A stretch of 20,937 nt of DNA from a virus (IMGVR_UViG_3300039412_001175:1-20937), one strand, 5' to 3'. Counted from the first letter of the stretch, positions 1 to 7,138 are shown. Made by a program: numbers and translations. Notes: generated from the letters alone by a model not told the origin.

Positions 1-1
1 G

Positions 2-232
2 TTCCGAATCGATCCTGAGTTGACCGTCCGCGACGACCTCGGAACCGTCTATGAGCCACGCCCCTATGCGTGGAGCCACAGCGGGCGCGACGCACGCGGC
101 CAGATCACGATCGTCCCGCCACCGCCGAAAGATGCGGGATATCTCTGGCTCGAGTTCAGGGTCTCCACCCTTCCCCAGGATGAAGGTTCCGGGGAGACTT
201 ACTTGCGATGCGAGGTGCGCCTCCGGGCCTAG
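2..232 (+). CDS. C-terminal end of an unknown protein (partial)
   Basis: The reading frame is open from the window edge to a TAG at 230-232 and encodes about 76 residues. The TTG at 20 is only an internal codon, and the gene very likely starts upstream of the window. The protein end alternates polar and hydrophobic residues (for example ITIVPPPP and YLWLEFRVSTL), as in a beta-sandwich domain, but I recognise no family. No membrane segment or metal motif is visible. It probably belongs to the chromosome flank and not to the mobile element, because nothing similar occurs in the second element copy. Confidence 0.45.
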   Translation, partial: FRIDPELTVRDDLGTVYEPRPYAWSHSGRDARGQITIVPPPPKDAGYLWLEFRVSTLPQDEGSGETYLRCEVRLRA

Positions 233-322
233 GAGGGCTCACCACGAGACAGGAGGCCGTCACCTCGCGCCGATTGGGCAAGTTGCTCACCTCGCAGGGG
301 GCGGGGGCCACTGAGAGGGCGG

Positions 323-735
323 TCATGCCCATCGCGGTGGCGGCATTGGCGGCGGGGCGAGCCTGGAGATCAGGCTGAACCACACAACGAAGCCGACGGA
401 GAGGACGGCAAACGGGCCGAACTCCCCGGCGAGCGGTGCGAGCCACCAGAAGAACAAGGCCATGCCTGGCGCACCCGCCGGCTGTGACGTACTGATGGGA
501 GCCCAGCACGTGTCGATGCAGACGGGGCCGGCGAAACCCACCTTCTGGCCCAGCAGCGCCCGGAGCAGCGGTGTCGCGGCGATGGCGACGATCCAGGCGG
601 GCAAGAAGGTCATCGGCAGCAGATTGCGGTGACGACGCCCCAGCCTGGCGACGACGCCTGTCACCAGCGCCGACGGGACGACCGCACTGGCAGCTGCGGT
701 CCATCGGGCCGGGTCCGTCCACGACAGGTCGGGCA
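323..735 (-). pseudogene. Membrane protein gene, 5' end probably lost at an element junction
   Basis: The frame ends at a TGA (323-325) and encodes several hydrophobic stretches, including LPAWIVAIAATPLLRALLG, MALFFWWLAPLAG and FGPFAVLSVGFVVWFSLI, so about three membrane segments. Upstream, the open frame runs on to 823, but beyond about 735 it only shadows the tyrosine recombinase remnant on the other strand. The natural start therefore seems to have been removed when the element joined here. An internal GTG near 664 could still give a 114-residue product. Family unknown. The Arg/Lys-poor, Trp- and Phe-rich composition supports a real membrane protein over a chance frame. Confidence 0.4.
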
Positions 736-1062
736 CGACCCTGGCCGACGCCGGCAAGGAGCTAACCACGATGGCTCCCGATGAGTCGCTCTGGCAGGCA
801 GCAGCACGGCCGGAGGGGGTCACGAGCGGAACGTTCTACTCGCGCTTTCGACGGTACCTAAAGACGTCTGGCCTGGCGCCCACCGGCATCCACGTCCTAA
901 GGCACACCGCAGCCAAGCTTCGTCGCGACGCCGGCGAGTCGATCGAGGACGTGAGCGCGTTCCTAGACCACAGCTCGCTGGCGGTCACTACGGTCTATCT
1001 GCGCCGGCTGGAGGGCCAGGAGGATCGGGCCTGGCGTGATGTGGCCGAGGCTATCGGGGTCT
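735..1062 (+). pseudogene. Tyrosine recombinase (integrase), C-terminal remnant
   Basis: This encodes the last ~109 residues of a phage-type integrase. It is about 93% identical by hand alignment (8 differences) to the end of the complete recombinase at 14501-15436. The catalytic HxLRHT block, the LDHSS block and the TTVY nucleophile tyrosine region are all still present, but the N-terminal DNA-binding half and the first catalytic arginine are missing. Similarity starts abruptly at about 735 (TTLADAGKEL). It stops exactly at the final GV of the intact protein. The frame then runs out of phase into a serine recombinase remnant and stops at 1193. It should be inactive. Confidence 0.85.
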
Positions 1063-1065
1063 GTG

Positions 1066-1605
1066 CCGATCCTCGCGCAGCTGGGCGGGATCGAGCTCGA
1101 CGACGGGGTCATCGCCAGAGTCGTGGCAGCGCTGGGCTCGACGGTCCGTCCAATTGCCATCGACCGTTCTCGGATCGAGCGTCAGATGCGTGAGCTTGCC
1201 CTCGAACACGTCAGTGGCGGCATGAGCGACGAGACCTACCTCGCGCGTCTCAAGCACCTGCGAGCCTCGCTGGCTGAGGTCGAGGAGACCTCTCAGGTTG
1301 GCGTGCCGGCCGATCGGGCCGTGTCCTGGCTGCGCTCCCTCGCCGAGACCTGGCAGAAGGCCGACGTTCCCGAAGCGCGGAGCGACCTGGTCCACGCGAT
1401 CTACGAGCGGATTGTCGTGGCGGGGCGGGAGTTCGTCGGGGCGCGGCTGACGCCCGGTGCTTACGCGAACGGACTCGCCTTTGCGCTTTCAGAAAAGGTT
1501 GTAATGGCGCGCCCGACAGGAGTCGGACACGCGTTAACAACCTATCGGATCCCGATCGAAGGTCGCGATGAGTGGGTAGCGGCTGCACGGGCGCGGTCCG
1601 CATGA
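1066..1605 (+). pseudogene. Large serine recombinase, C-terminal remnant
   Basis: About 180 residues, starting at PILAQLGGI, match the C-terminal third of the complete serine recombinase at 8644-10182 (about 85% identical by hand alignment, no gaps). The resolvase catalytic domain, recombinase domain and zinc-ribbon region are absent, leaving mostly the coiled-coil tail. The fragment lies in a different frame from the integrase remnant to which it is joined, so a deletion fused the two 3' ends at roughly 1062-1066. A short GTG-started product from 1036 is conceivable but could not catalyse recombination. Its stop codon still overlaps the next ORF, as in the intact copy. Confidence 0.85.
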
Positions 1606-1856
1606 GCGCCGTGGCCTTGCGCTGGGCTTCGGACCGCTGCCACGTTGCGCGGTCGGGCGCTGCGGGCGCGCGTGTGGCGCGAGTGCCGAGCGAGTGGGCT
1701 GACTGGCCGACGGGTGCAGATCCGCTCGACACAAGGCCGGGCAACTTGCCAGCTCGCGTGGAAAGCCCTTTCGGCGATGGCGTAGACCGTGGCGCCCCTT
1801 TTCCGCGAGAGATATTCCGACTAATAGACGCGCTGGGCAAAGAGGTGAAGGACTGA
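1602..1856 (+). CDS. Small unknown protein, 84 residues, between the recombinase remnant and HNH gene
   Basis: The ATG at 1602 overlaps the recombinase remnant's stop (ATGA), and its own TGA overlaps the HNH start (TGATG). It corresponds to the first ~70 residues of the ORF at 8342-8647 in the other element copy. The N-terminal thirds differ, but the stretch SEWADWPTG...LDTRP...SPFGDGVDRGAPFPREI aligns in frame there. Rich in Arg, Ala, Pro and Gly; no domain recognised. It could be a weakly conserved peptide kept mainly for translational coupling, so its status as a functional protein is uncertain. Confidence 0.45.
   Translation: MSAVALRWASDRCHVARSGAAGARVARVPSEWADWPTGADPLDTRPGNLPARVESPFGDGVDRGAPFPREIFRLIDALGKEVKD
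1761..1797 (+). repeat. Direct repeat unit A upstream of the HNH gene
   Basis: A segment of about 37 bp that recurs, imperfectly, at 2155-2192. The last 17 bases (CGTAGACCGTGGCGCCC, 1781-1797) are identical in both. It lies inside the 84-residue ORF and encodes SPFGDGVDRGAPF, similar to the HNH protein tail. Confidence 0.7.
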
Positions 1857-2242
1857 TGCCCTGGCGTCCCGCCTCACCCTGCCCACGCTGCCATCGGATC
1901 GGTGGCTGCGCCTGTCCCAAGCGAGCACCGGACACCCGTCCTTCGGCGGCTCGGCGTGGGTATGGGAGAGCGCATCAGGCAGAGCGTCGGCGCTGGGAGA
2001 CTGCGGTGGCGGAGGGCCTCGTCGACTGCGCCCGGTGCGGTCGACCAATCCTCCCCGGTGAGGCATGGGACCTCGGACATGCCGATGACCGGGCAAGCTG
2101 GACAGGGCCGGAGCACGCCCGCTGCAACCGCGCGGCACCCCGACGGGTGGCAAAGAATGCCCTTTTCGCGATCCCCGTAGACCGTGGCGCCCGCTTCGTG
2201 TGCGTGCATCCAGGTTTCGCCAATTTGGGAGATTGGCCATGA
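1856..2242 (+). CDS. HNH endonuclease, packaging-associated type
   Basis: A 128-residue protein. Its core, CARCGRPILPGEAWDLGH followed by a GPEHARCNR element, matches the short HNH nucleases found next to terminase genes in many phages. There the nuclease acts with the terminase when packaged DNA is cut (established for HK97-like phages). A second cysteine cluster (CPRC, CAC) sits near the N-terminus and may bind zinc. The start at 1856 has a good ribosome site (AGGTGAAGG), and the stop overlaps the methyltransferase ATG (ATGA). The equivalent place in the other element copy lacks the whole nuclease core but keeps the last ~29 codons (NKALFATPVDRDARL...), so this gene is a gain here or a loss there. 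Confidence 0.8.
   Translation: MPWRPASPCPRCHRIGGCACPKRAPDTRPSAARRGYGRAHQAERRRWETAVAEGLVDCARCGRPILPGEAWDLGHADDRASWTGPEHARCNRAAPRRVAKNALFAIPVDRGARFVCVHPGFANLGDWP
2155..2192 (+). repeat. Direct repeat unit B inside the 3' end of the HNH gene
   Basis: Second copy of the ~37-bp unit at 1761-1797. Together they bracket the HNH nuclease core, and both are also present, degenerate and much closer together, at 8391-8513 in the other element copy. Confidence 0.7.
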
Positions 2243-3453
2243 GCGCTAACGCTCCCTGGCGTTCCCGGATCGTCGGACACGGTGAGGAGCCGCCGGATCA
2301 GCTCCTGGCCAATCCCCGCAACTGGCGCCGCCATCCGGCAGTGCAACGCGAGGCCCTGCGAGGCTCCCTCGACACCGTCGGCTGGGTCGCCCAGATCCTG
2401 GTCAACCGCACCACAGGACACGTGATCGACGGCCATGCCCGGATCGAGGAGGCGCTCAGCCGCGGCGAGCCATCGGTCCCAGTCCTCCACGTTGAGCTAT
2501 CCGAAGCCGAGGAGGCTCTCGTCCTCGCGACGATCGATCCCATCGCGGCGATGGCGATCGCCGAGCAGTCGGTCCTCGACGAGCTGCTCGCCTCCCTATC
2601 GGTCGACGACGCCGGCCTCGCGGCCCTCCTGGCGGATCTCGCGGGCGATCTGCCCAAGGCCGGCCTGACCGACCCAGACGAGGCACCGCAGGTACCGGAG
2701 CAGCCATACATCAAGGCTGGCGAACGCTGGGTCCTTGGGCAGCATCGTCTCCTCGTCGGCGATGCCACCAAGCCCGACGACGTGGCCCGGCTCATGGGCG
2801 GTGTGAGCGCGGAGTGCATGTGGACCGACCCACCGTACGGGGTCGAGTACGTCGGCAAGACACGAAGGGCGCTGCGGATCGTCAACGACGAAGCCGAGCT
2901 GGGTCCGGCGGTCTTCGCCGCCGCGGCTCGGGTGGCCCCACTGGCGCCCTCGGCCCCCTTCTACGTCACCGTGCCGGCCGGACCCCGTCAGCTCGACTTC
3001 CTGCTGGCGATCCGCGATGTCGGCTGGCGCCTCCATCAGGAGCTCGTCTGGGTCAAGAACAGCATCGTGCTGGGACACTCCGACTACCACTACGCCCACG
3101 AGCCGATCCTCTATGGCTACACGGCGGGTCCGGGCCGACCCGGACGCGGTGCGCATGCTGGCACCCATTGGTATGGCGACAACTCGGCCTCGAGCGTGCT
3201 CGAGTACGACAAGCCGGCGCGCAGTCTGGAGCACCCTACGATGAAGCCGGTCGGCCTGATCGAGGCGTGTCTGGCCAATAGCAGCCGATCGGGCGACGCA
3301 GTGTACGAACCGTTCGCGGGCTCGGGCTCGACCCTGATCGCGGCCGAACGACTCGGGCGGCGCTGCTACGCGATCGAGATCGACCCCCGCTACGCCCAAG
3401 TCGTCATAGAGCGCTGGGCGGCGTTCAGCGGTCTGGAGGCCGTCCGTGGGTAG
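2239..3453 (+). CDS. ParB-domain DNA adenine methyltransferase
   Basis: A 404-residue predicted N6-adenine methyltransferase of the beta class. Residues ~20-115 form a ParB/sulfiredoxin-like domain (NPRNWRRHP, VINR-type TGHVIDGHAR). The catalytic DPPYG motif is at ~197-201 and the S-adenosylmethionine motif FAGSGST at ~359-365; the order catalytic-then-AdoMet is typical of the group. I start it at the ATG at 2239, because it has GGGAG six bases upstream and overlaps the HNH stop; an in-frame GTG at 2200 is less likely. No restriction enzyme lies nearby, so it is an orphan modification enzyme, perhaps protecting or marking element DNA. It is ~88% identical, without gaps, to the gene at 7131-8345. 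Confidence 0.9.
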   Translation: MSANAPWRSRIVGHGEEPPDQLLANPRNWRRHPAVQREALRGSLDTVGWVAQILVNRTTGHVIDGHARIEEALSRGEPSVPVLHVELSEAEEALVLATIDPIAAMAIAEQSVLDELLASLSVDDAGLAALLADLAGDLPKAGLTDPDEAPQVPEQPYIKAGERWVLGQHRLLVGDATKPDDVARLMGGVSAECMWTDPPYGVEYVGKTRRALRIVNDEAELGPAVFAAAARVAPLAPSAPFYVTVPAGPRQLDFLLAIRDVGWRLHQELVWVKNSIVLGHSDYHYAHEPILYGYTAGPGRPGRGAHAGTHWYGDNSASSVLEYDKPARSLEHPTMKPVGLIEACLANSSRSGDAVYEPFAGSGSTLIAAERLGRRCYAIEIDPRYAQVVIERWAAFSGLEAVRG

Positions 3454-3925
3454 GCGGGGTCCGGCACCGCTGCCGACAAGAGTCAAGCTCCTCCACGGTG
3501 AGACTCGGAGAAGCCGGCTGAACCTGCGAGAGCCACTCCCGGCGACCGACGTACCGGTCATGCCGTCCGATCTGCTAGAGGCCGCCAAGCCGATCTGGGA
3601 GCGGGTCTTGGCCGCCCAGGCCCCGGGCGTGATCCTGGCCGCCCATGCCGAGGTGTTCCGGATCTACTGCGAGTCGGCTGCTCGCTATGCGGAGGCCTCG
3701 AACCTGCTGGCTCGCTCGGGGCTGCTGCTGCGCGACGGCCATCACGGTGGCGCGCCGGTGAAGAACCCGCTGTGCCAGATCGTGCGCGACAACGCCGACC
3801 AGGTCCGGGTCCTCGCCCGTGAGCTCGGTCTCACACCTAGCTCGCTCTCGGGCGTCCACGCCGCGCCTGCGCCACAGGACTCGGCGATGCTCGCCCTGCT
3901 CACCCCGAGGGGGCGAACCGGATGA
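3446..3925 (+). CDS. terS: Phage terminase small subunit, P27 family
   Basis: The 159-residue protein begins GRRGPAPLPTRVKLLHGET and has the helical core EAAKPIWERVLA...ILAAHAEVFRIYCESAARYAEA, both typical of P27-type (Terminase_4) small subunits. These proteins recognise the packaging site and recruit the large ATPase/nuclease subunit. The GTG start at 3446 overlaps the methyltransferase stop by eight bases (GTGGGTAG), and the stop overlaps the next ATG. It is about 94% identical to the copy at 6659-7138 (10 differences). No large subunit, portal or capsid gene follows, which is unusual for a true prophage packaging locus. Confidence 0.85.
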   Translation: MGRRGPAPLPTRVKLLHGETRRSRLNLREPLPATDVPVMPSDLLEAAKPIWERVLAAQAPGVILAAHAEVFRIYCESAARYAEASNLLARSGLLLRDGHHGGAPVKNPLCQIVRDNADQVRVLARELGLTPSSLSGVHAAPAPQDSAMLALLTPRGRTG

Positions 3926-4329
3926 GGCGGCGACGCGAGCTGGCACGACGGGAGTCGGCCGATCAGCCAGCCCGGACGCCGTCGGCCCACGTGCGGCCCG
4001 TGTCGGGCTCACGCGCGGAGCTAGGGGCGCGAGCCGAAGTCCGCCGTCAGGTGCTCGAGTCGCTGAACCGGCCCCTGCGAGCAACCGAGCCGGAACGGTG
4101 GGCCATCCGCTATCTCGAGTCGAGCCGCAGACTGCCGCCGACCGTCTCCGCGCCAGTCCCTCCCGCGGACCAGGTCAGGCTCGCCTATGCCCAAGCCGAC
4201 CAGATCGTCGGCGCGATCACCGCGGTCCTCGATGGCCTCGGGCTATCGGCGGAGGACCGGGAGCGCGGCCGCAAGCTCGCCGCGGACGCCCTCCGAGCCG
4301 CCTCGGTCGAAGGCTGGTGCCCGCTGTGA
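3922..4329 (+). CDS. Unknown protein coupled to TerS (ORF135)
   Basis: A 135-residue protein whose ATG overlaps the TerS stop (ATGA). The first ~40 residues are basic and probably disordered (MRRRREL, SADQPAR). The rest is predicted helical, with conserved islands EPERWAIRYLESSR and QIVGAITAVLDGLGL followed by DRERGRKLA. It matches the protein at 6255-6662 over its full length but is only ~77% identical (31 differences), the fastest-diverging gene of the shared block. No family is recognised. Tight coupling with TerS suggests a DNA-packaging or DNA-binding partner, which is inference. Confidence 0.75.
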   Translation: MRRRRELARRESADQPARTPSAHVRPVSGSRAELGARAEVRRQVLESLNRPLRATEPERWAIRYLESSRRLPPTVSAPVPPADQVRLAYAQADQIVGAITAVLDGLGLSAEDRERGRKLAADALRAASVEGWCPL

Positions 4330-4390
4330 GCGCCACACACGATGGCGAGATAGAGCCCAAGCAGCGGCCTGTGCCCAGCAGAGGTTGGCC

Positions 4391-4810
4391 ATGCTAGGGC
4401 CCCGCTGCAGTGCCCAGACCGCCGATGGCCGAGCGTGTCCGGCGACCCCGTTGCGCGATGAGCCGTACTGCTTCTGGCACTCCCCCGACCACAGCGCCGA
4501 GGCTGCCGAGGCCCGTCGCCTGGGCGGACTGCGCCGACGCCGTGAGAAGACGCTGTCAGGCGCATACGACTTCGCCGGGCTAGAGAGCATCGAGTCGATC
4601 CGGCGCATCCTCGAGATCGCCACCCTCGATGCCTTGGGACTCGACAACTCGATCGCCCGGGCAAGGGTCCTGATCGCCGCGGCAATGGCCGCCACGAACC
4701 TGCTCAAGGTCGGCGAGTTCGAGGAGCGCCTGACCGCCCTCGAGGCGGCACTCGGCCAGGGGCACGCCCACCAAGAGGACACCGCCTTCCCCGACGAGCC
4801 AGCCCGATGA
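4391..4810 (+). CDS. Unknown protein with N-terminal Cys/His zinc-knuckle-like motif
   Basis: A 139-residue protein. Residues ~5-31 carry RCSAQTADGRACPATP and YCFWHSP, giving the pattern C-x9-C-x10-C-x2-H, a putative zinc site seen in many short phage- and island-encoded proteins near terminase genes. A basic linker (RRRREK) and a helical C-terminal part with an EIATLDALGLDN segment follow. The ATG at 4391 is preferred over 4187 because the earlier start would overlap ORF135 by 140 bases and because AGAGG lies just upstream. The stop overlaps the next gene (ATGA). No counterpart exists in the second element copy. Confidence 0.65.
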   Translation: MLGPRCSAQTADGRACPATPLRDEPYCFWHSPDHSAEAAEARRLGGLRRRREKTLSGAYDFAGLESIESIRRILEIATLDALGLDNSIARARVLIAAAMAATNLLKVGEFEERLTALEAALGQGHAHQEDTAFPDEPAR

Positions 4811-5622
4811 CTCTGGATCGACGGCTCGCCAAGATCGACGAGACGCTCTCGCCTACGCAGCTCGTCCTCCGCTGGCTGGCCGAGGCCCATAGCTACGGCG
4901 ACCTCGTGCCCTACGTGAACTCCCTCCTAGCCCAGGACCCACCAGTGGCACCGCTGGATCGCCTGGCCCGGGAGGCCGTCCACGGGGCTCGGTCAGCAAT
5001 GCGCGGCAAGCGTCCTGAGGTCATTGACGGCGCAGTCCGTAGCGCCCTGCGCGAGACGGTCTTCCGCTTCGAGCTCGTGATGCGTATCAACGTGACCGCC
5101 AAGGAGCTACTCGACCGGGAGGAGCTCGTCGCGGCGCTCTTCGCCTCGCAGCTCGCGATGCTCTTGAACGAGGATGGCGGGAAACGTCTTGCGGACGACT
5201 CCTACCTGAGCCGCCTCGAGCTATGCCGTCGCCTGACTCTCCTTCGAGTGAACGAGCTGCTCGCATCCCGCGACGCACGCTCGAGCGTCGAGGCCCGCTA
5301 CCTCGACGGACACCCCGCCCTCTTTCCGGACGTTGCCACCGCGTTCGAGGAGCAGCTACACCAGAGTCAGGAGATCGCGGTCATGGCCATGCACGCCGCC
5401 GAGCTCGACGGCGTCGAACCCGCGCCGCCCGAAGATCCGGATGTCCTCAAGGTCCGGGCGGGAGAACTCGTCGCGGACCTCGTAGAGCCGGCCAAGTCCG
5501 AGGCGCTCGACAAGCTCGGCGAGGGCAGGCAGGCGCTCGACATCGCGGCTGACTGGGTGCGGGCGAAGATGACGCCGAGAACGGTCGCCGTGGATGAGCC
5601 GGTCAGAAAGAACCAGCCGTGA
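4807..5622 (+). CDS. Unknown helical protein, 271 residues
   Basis: Translationally coupled to the zinc-knuckle-like gene by an ATGA overlap. The sequence is charged and almost wholly alpha-helical, with segments such as LDRRLAKIDETLSPTQLVLRWLAEAHSYG at the N-terminus and LLDREELVAALFASQLAMLLN in the middle; there is no signal peptide or membrane segment. I do not recognise a family. The N-terminal 'TLSPTQLVLRWLAEA' pattern recurs, from memory, in uncharacterised proteins of Chloroflexota islands. It is the last gene of this element copy and is missing from the other. A role in replication, packaging or helper interference would be guesswork. Confidence 0.65.
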   Translation: MTLDRRLAKIDETLSPTQLVLRWLAEAHSYGDLVPYVNSLLAQDPPVAPLDRLAREAVHGARSAMRGKRPEVIDGAVRSALRETVFRFELVMRINVTAKELLDREELVAALFASQLAMLLNEDGGKRLADDSYLSRLELCRRLTLLRVNELLASRDARSSVEARYLDGHPALFPDVATAFEEQLHQSQEIAVMAMHAAELDGVEPAPPEDPDVLKVRAGELVADLVEPAKSEALDKLGEGRQALDIAADWVRAKMTPRTVAVDEPVRKNQP

Positions 5623-5691
5623 TTGCCGCCGAGCTGGTGAGGGACCGGTCGCGACTTGACGGAGACTCGGGACGGCCTATCTTTGGCCTCG

Positions 5692-6162
5692 ATGAGAAGG
5701 CGAATTCAGCCACCAGATCAGGCCGACGAGCGGGCACGACCAGTGGACGGACCGACAAGGGTGCGCCTGCGGCCGCGCGGTGAGTCGCACCTACTCGCGT
5801 TCTTGGCGATCGCCGCAGCCGTTTGCGTTTCGATTGCGGCAGTCAAACCGTGGGGCGAGCACGCTGCGGCGCCAGGCCCATCGACCATGGCTCCGTCAGC
5901 GGGTACGACCTCCGCGGTCGCGTCCGATCCCGGCCAACCCTACATCCTCGTCCCCCCGGCATATGTCGGGACCGGGGCGGAAAGCTGCACCGGCAACCAG
6001 TATTGGTTTGCGGTGTCGGGAAGCCCACAGCCACTGTCTAGCCTCGAGCAAATCACTCCGTTGCTGATCTGTGCGAGCGAGAGTCAGCAGCACGTCGTTT
6101 GGCTGTCCTCACCTGGACCAGACGCCTCGGCGTCGGTCGAACTCGAGTCGAGCACGCCCTGA
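5692..6162 (+). CDS. Single-pass membrane-anchored protein of unknown function
   Basis: A 156-residue protein: a basic cytoplasmic N-terminus (residues 1-32), one membrane segment at ~33-51 (LLAFLAIAAAVCVSIAAV), a Ser/Thr/Pro/Ala-rich linker and an extracytoplasmic domain with two cysteines (ESCTGNQYWF and LLICASES) that may form a disulfide. The ATG at 5692 lacks a clear ribosome site; a TTG at 5656 after GGTGAGGG would add 12 residues. It sits in the loop between the two inverted element copies and has no partner in either, so it is either a host gene or cargo. Confidence 0.55.
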   Translation: MRRRIQPPDQADERARPVDGPTRVRLRPRGESHLLAFLAIAAAVCVSIAAVKPWGEHAAAPGPSTMAPSAGTTSAVASDPGQPYILVPPAYVGTGAESCTGNQYWFAVSGSPQPLSSLEQITPLLICASESQQHVVWLSSPGPDASASVELESSTP

Positions 6163-6223
6163 CCTAGCTGGCTCGGGTACAGCCGTCCAGATGGCGCGGT
6201 CGCCCCTTCGGCGCACGCTTTAG

Positions 6224-6251
6224 CCCGACACGATGACACCATCGTGCGGGG
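6224..6251. terminator. Hairpin between convergent genes, candidate terminator
   Basis: CACGATG (6229-6235) and CATCGTG (6240-6246) pair perfectly around a 4-base loop, and after a 2-base mismatch CCC/GGG (6224-6226, 6249-6251) can extend the stem. It lies 4-31 bases after the stop of the - strand gene ending at 6255 and 62 bases after the + strand gene ending at 6162. No strong U-tract is visible on either side, so intrinsic termination is plausible but unproven. Confidence 0.45.
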
Positions 6252-6254
6252 GTT

Positions 6255-6662
6255 TCACAGCGGACTCCAGCCTTCGACCGCGACGGCTCGGAGCGCCCCT
6301 GCGGCGAGCTTGCGCCCCCGCTCTCGGTCCCCCGCCGACAACCCGAGGCTGTCGAGAACCGAGGTGATCGCGCCGACGATCCGGTCGGCCTGGGCCTCGG
6401 CGAGCTTGACCTGCTCGGGTGGAGGGACGGGCGCCGAGATGGTCGGCGGCAGGCTGCGGCTCGACTCGAGATAGCGGATGGCCCACCGTTCCGGCTCAGG
6501 TCCTCGCAGGGGCTGGTTCAGGGTCCCGTGCGCCCGCTGCAGGACTTCCTCTCGGGCGCCAAGCTTGGCCCGTGAGCCCGACACGGGCCCCACGTGGGCC
6601 GACGGCATCCGGGCTGGCTGATCGGCCGACTCCGGTCGTGCCGGCTCGTGTCGCCGCCTCAT
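6255..6662 (-). CDS. Unknown protein coupled to TerS (ORF135, copy 2)
   Basis: Same length as its partner at 3922-4329 and ~77% identical, with the conserved islands EPERWAIRYLESSR and DRERGRKLA intact and most changes in the basic N-terminal tail and a short middle segment. Its ATG overlaps the TerS stop. It is the last gene of the - strand operon; the two genes that follow it in the other copy are absent, and a hairpin comes directly after the stop. Maintenance of the frame despite heavy substitution indicates purifying selection and therefore a working gene. Function unknown. Confidence 0.75.
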   Translation of the reverse strand: MRRRHEPARPESADQPARMPSAHVGPVSGSRAKLGAREEVLQRAHGTLNQPLRGPEPERWAIRYLESSRSLPPTISAPVPPPEQVKLAEAQADRIVGAITSVLDSLGLSAGDRERGRKLAAGALRAVAVEGWSPL

Positions 6663-7138
6663 CCGGTTCGCCTCCTCGGGGTGAGAAGGGCGAGCATCGC
6701 CGAGTCTTCCGGCGCAGGCGCGGCGTGGACGCCCGAGAGCGAGCTGGGCGTGAGACCGAGCTCACGGGCGAGGACCCGGACCTGGTCGGCGTTGTCGCGC
6801 ACGATCTGGCACAGCGGGTTCTTCACCGGAGCGCCGCCGTGATGGCCGTCGCGCAGCAGCAGCCCCGAGCGAGCCAGCAGGCTCGAGGCCTCCGCATAGC
6901 GAGCAGCCGACTCGCAGTAGATCCGGAACACCTCGGCGTGAGCGGCCAGGATCACGCCCGGGGCCTGGGCGGCCAGGACCCGTTCCCAGATAGGCTTGGC
7001 GGCCTCCAGCAGATCGTCGGGCATGACCGGTACGTCGGCCGGCGGGTGTGGCTCGTTGCGGTTGAGGCGCGAGGGCCGAGTCTCACCGTGGAGGAGCTTG
7101 ACCCTGGTCGGCAGAGGTGCCGGACCGCGCCTACCCAC
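6659..7138 (-). CDS. terS: Phage terminase small subunit, P27 family (copy 2)
   Basis: The 159-residue product is nearly identical to the + strand copy; its ten differences lie mainly at residues ~20-40. The GTG start at 7138 overlaps the methyltransferase stop, and the TGA overlaps the next ATG, as in copy 1. The central ILAAHAEVFRIYCESAARYAEAS and the QVRVLARELGLTPSSLSGV helix-turn region are unchanged between copies, which points to constraint on DNA binding or oligomerisation. This second TerS also has no large subunit within reach. Confidence 0.85.
   Translation of the reverse strand: MGRRGPAPLPTRVKLLHGETRPSRLNRNEPHPPADVPVMPDDLLEAAKPIWERVLAAQAPGVILAAHAEVFRIYCESAARYAEASSLLARSGLLLRDGHHGGAPVKNPLCQIVRDNADQVRVLARELGLTPSSLSGVHAAPAPEDSAMLALLTPRRRTG

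Larger units (their letters stand above)
2239..4329. repeat. Left arm of a 2.1-kb inverted repeat (element copy 1)
   Basis: The block carrying methyltransferase, TerS and ORF135 is 2091 bp here and 2091 bp in inverted orientation at 6255-8345. All three genes have equal lengths in both copies. Weaker similarity continues outward through the small ORF and the recombinase tail to about 1066 (partner end about 9186). Confidence 0.9.

Noticed and set aside
156-722. Long - strand frame (188 codons) overlapping the membrane-protein remnant
   Set aside because: Arg/Pro/Gly-rich composition without hydrophobic periodicity; it is a frame shadow of the gene at 323-735 in GC-rich DNA.
2596-3588. 330-codon frame antisense to the methyltransferase
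   Set aside because: Antisense shadow of a strongly conserved coding region; composition typical of such shadows and no ribosome site.
4243-4890. 215-codon - strand frame antisense to ORF135 and the zinc-knuckle-like gene
   Set aside because: Ser/Arg-rich shadow; the + strand genes here are supported by overlaps and, for ORF135, by a second copy.
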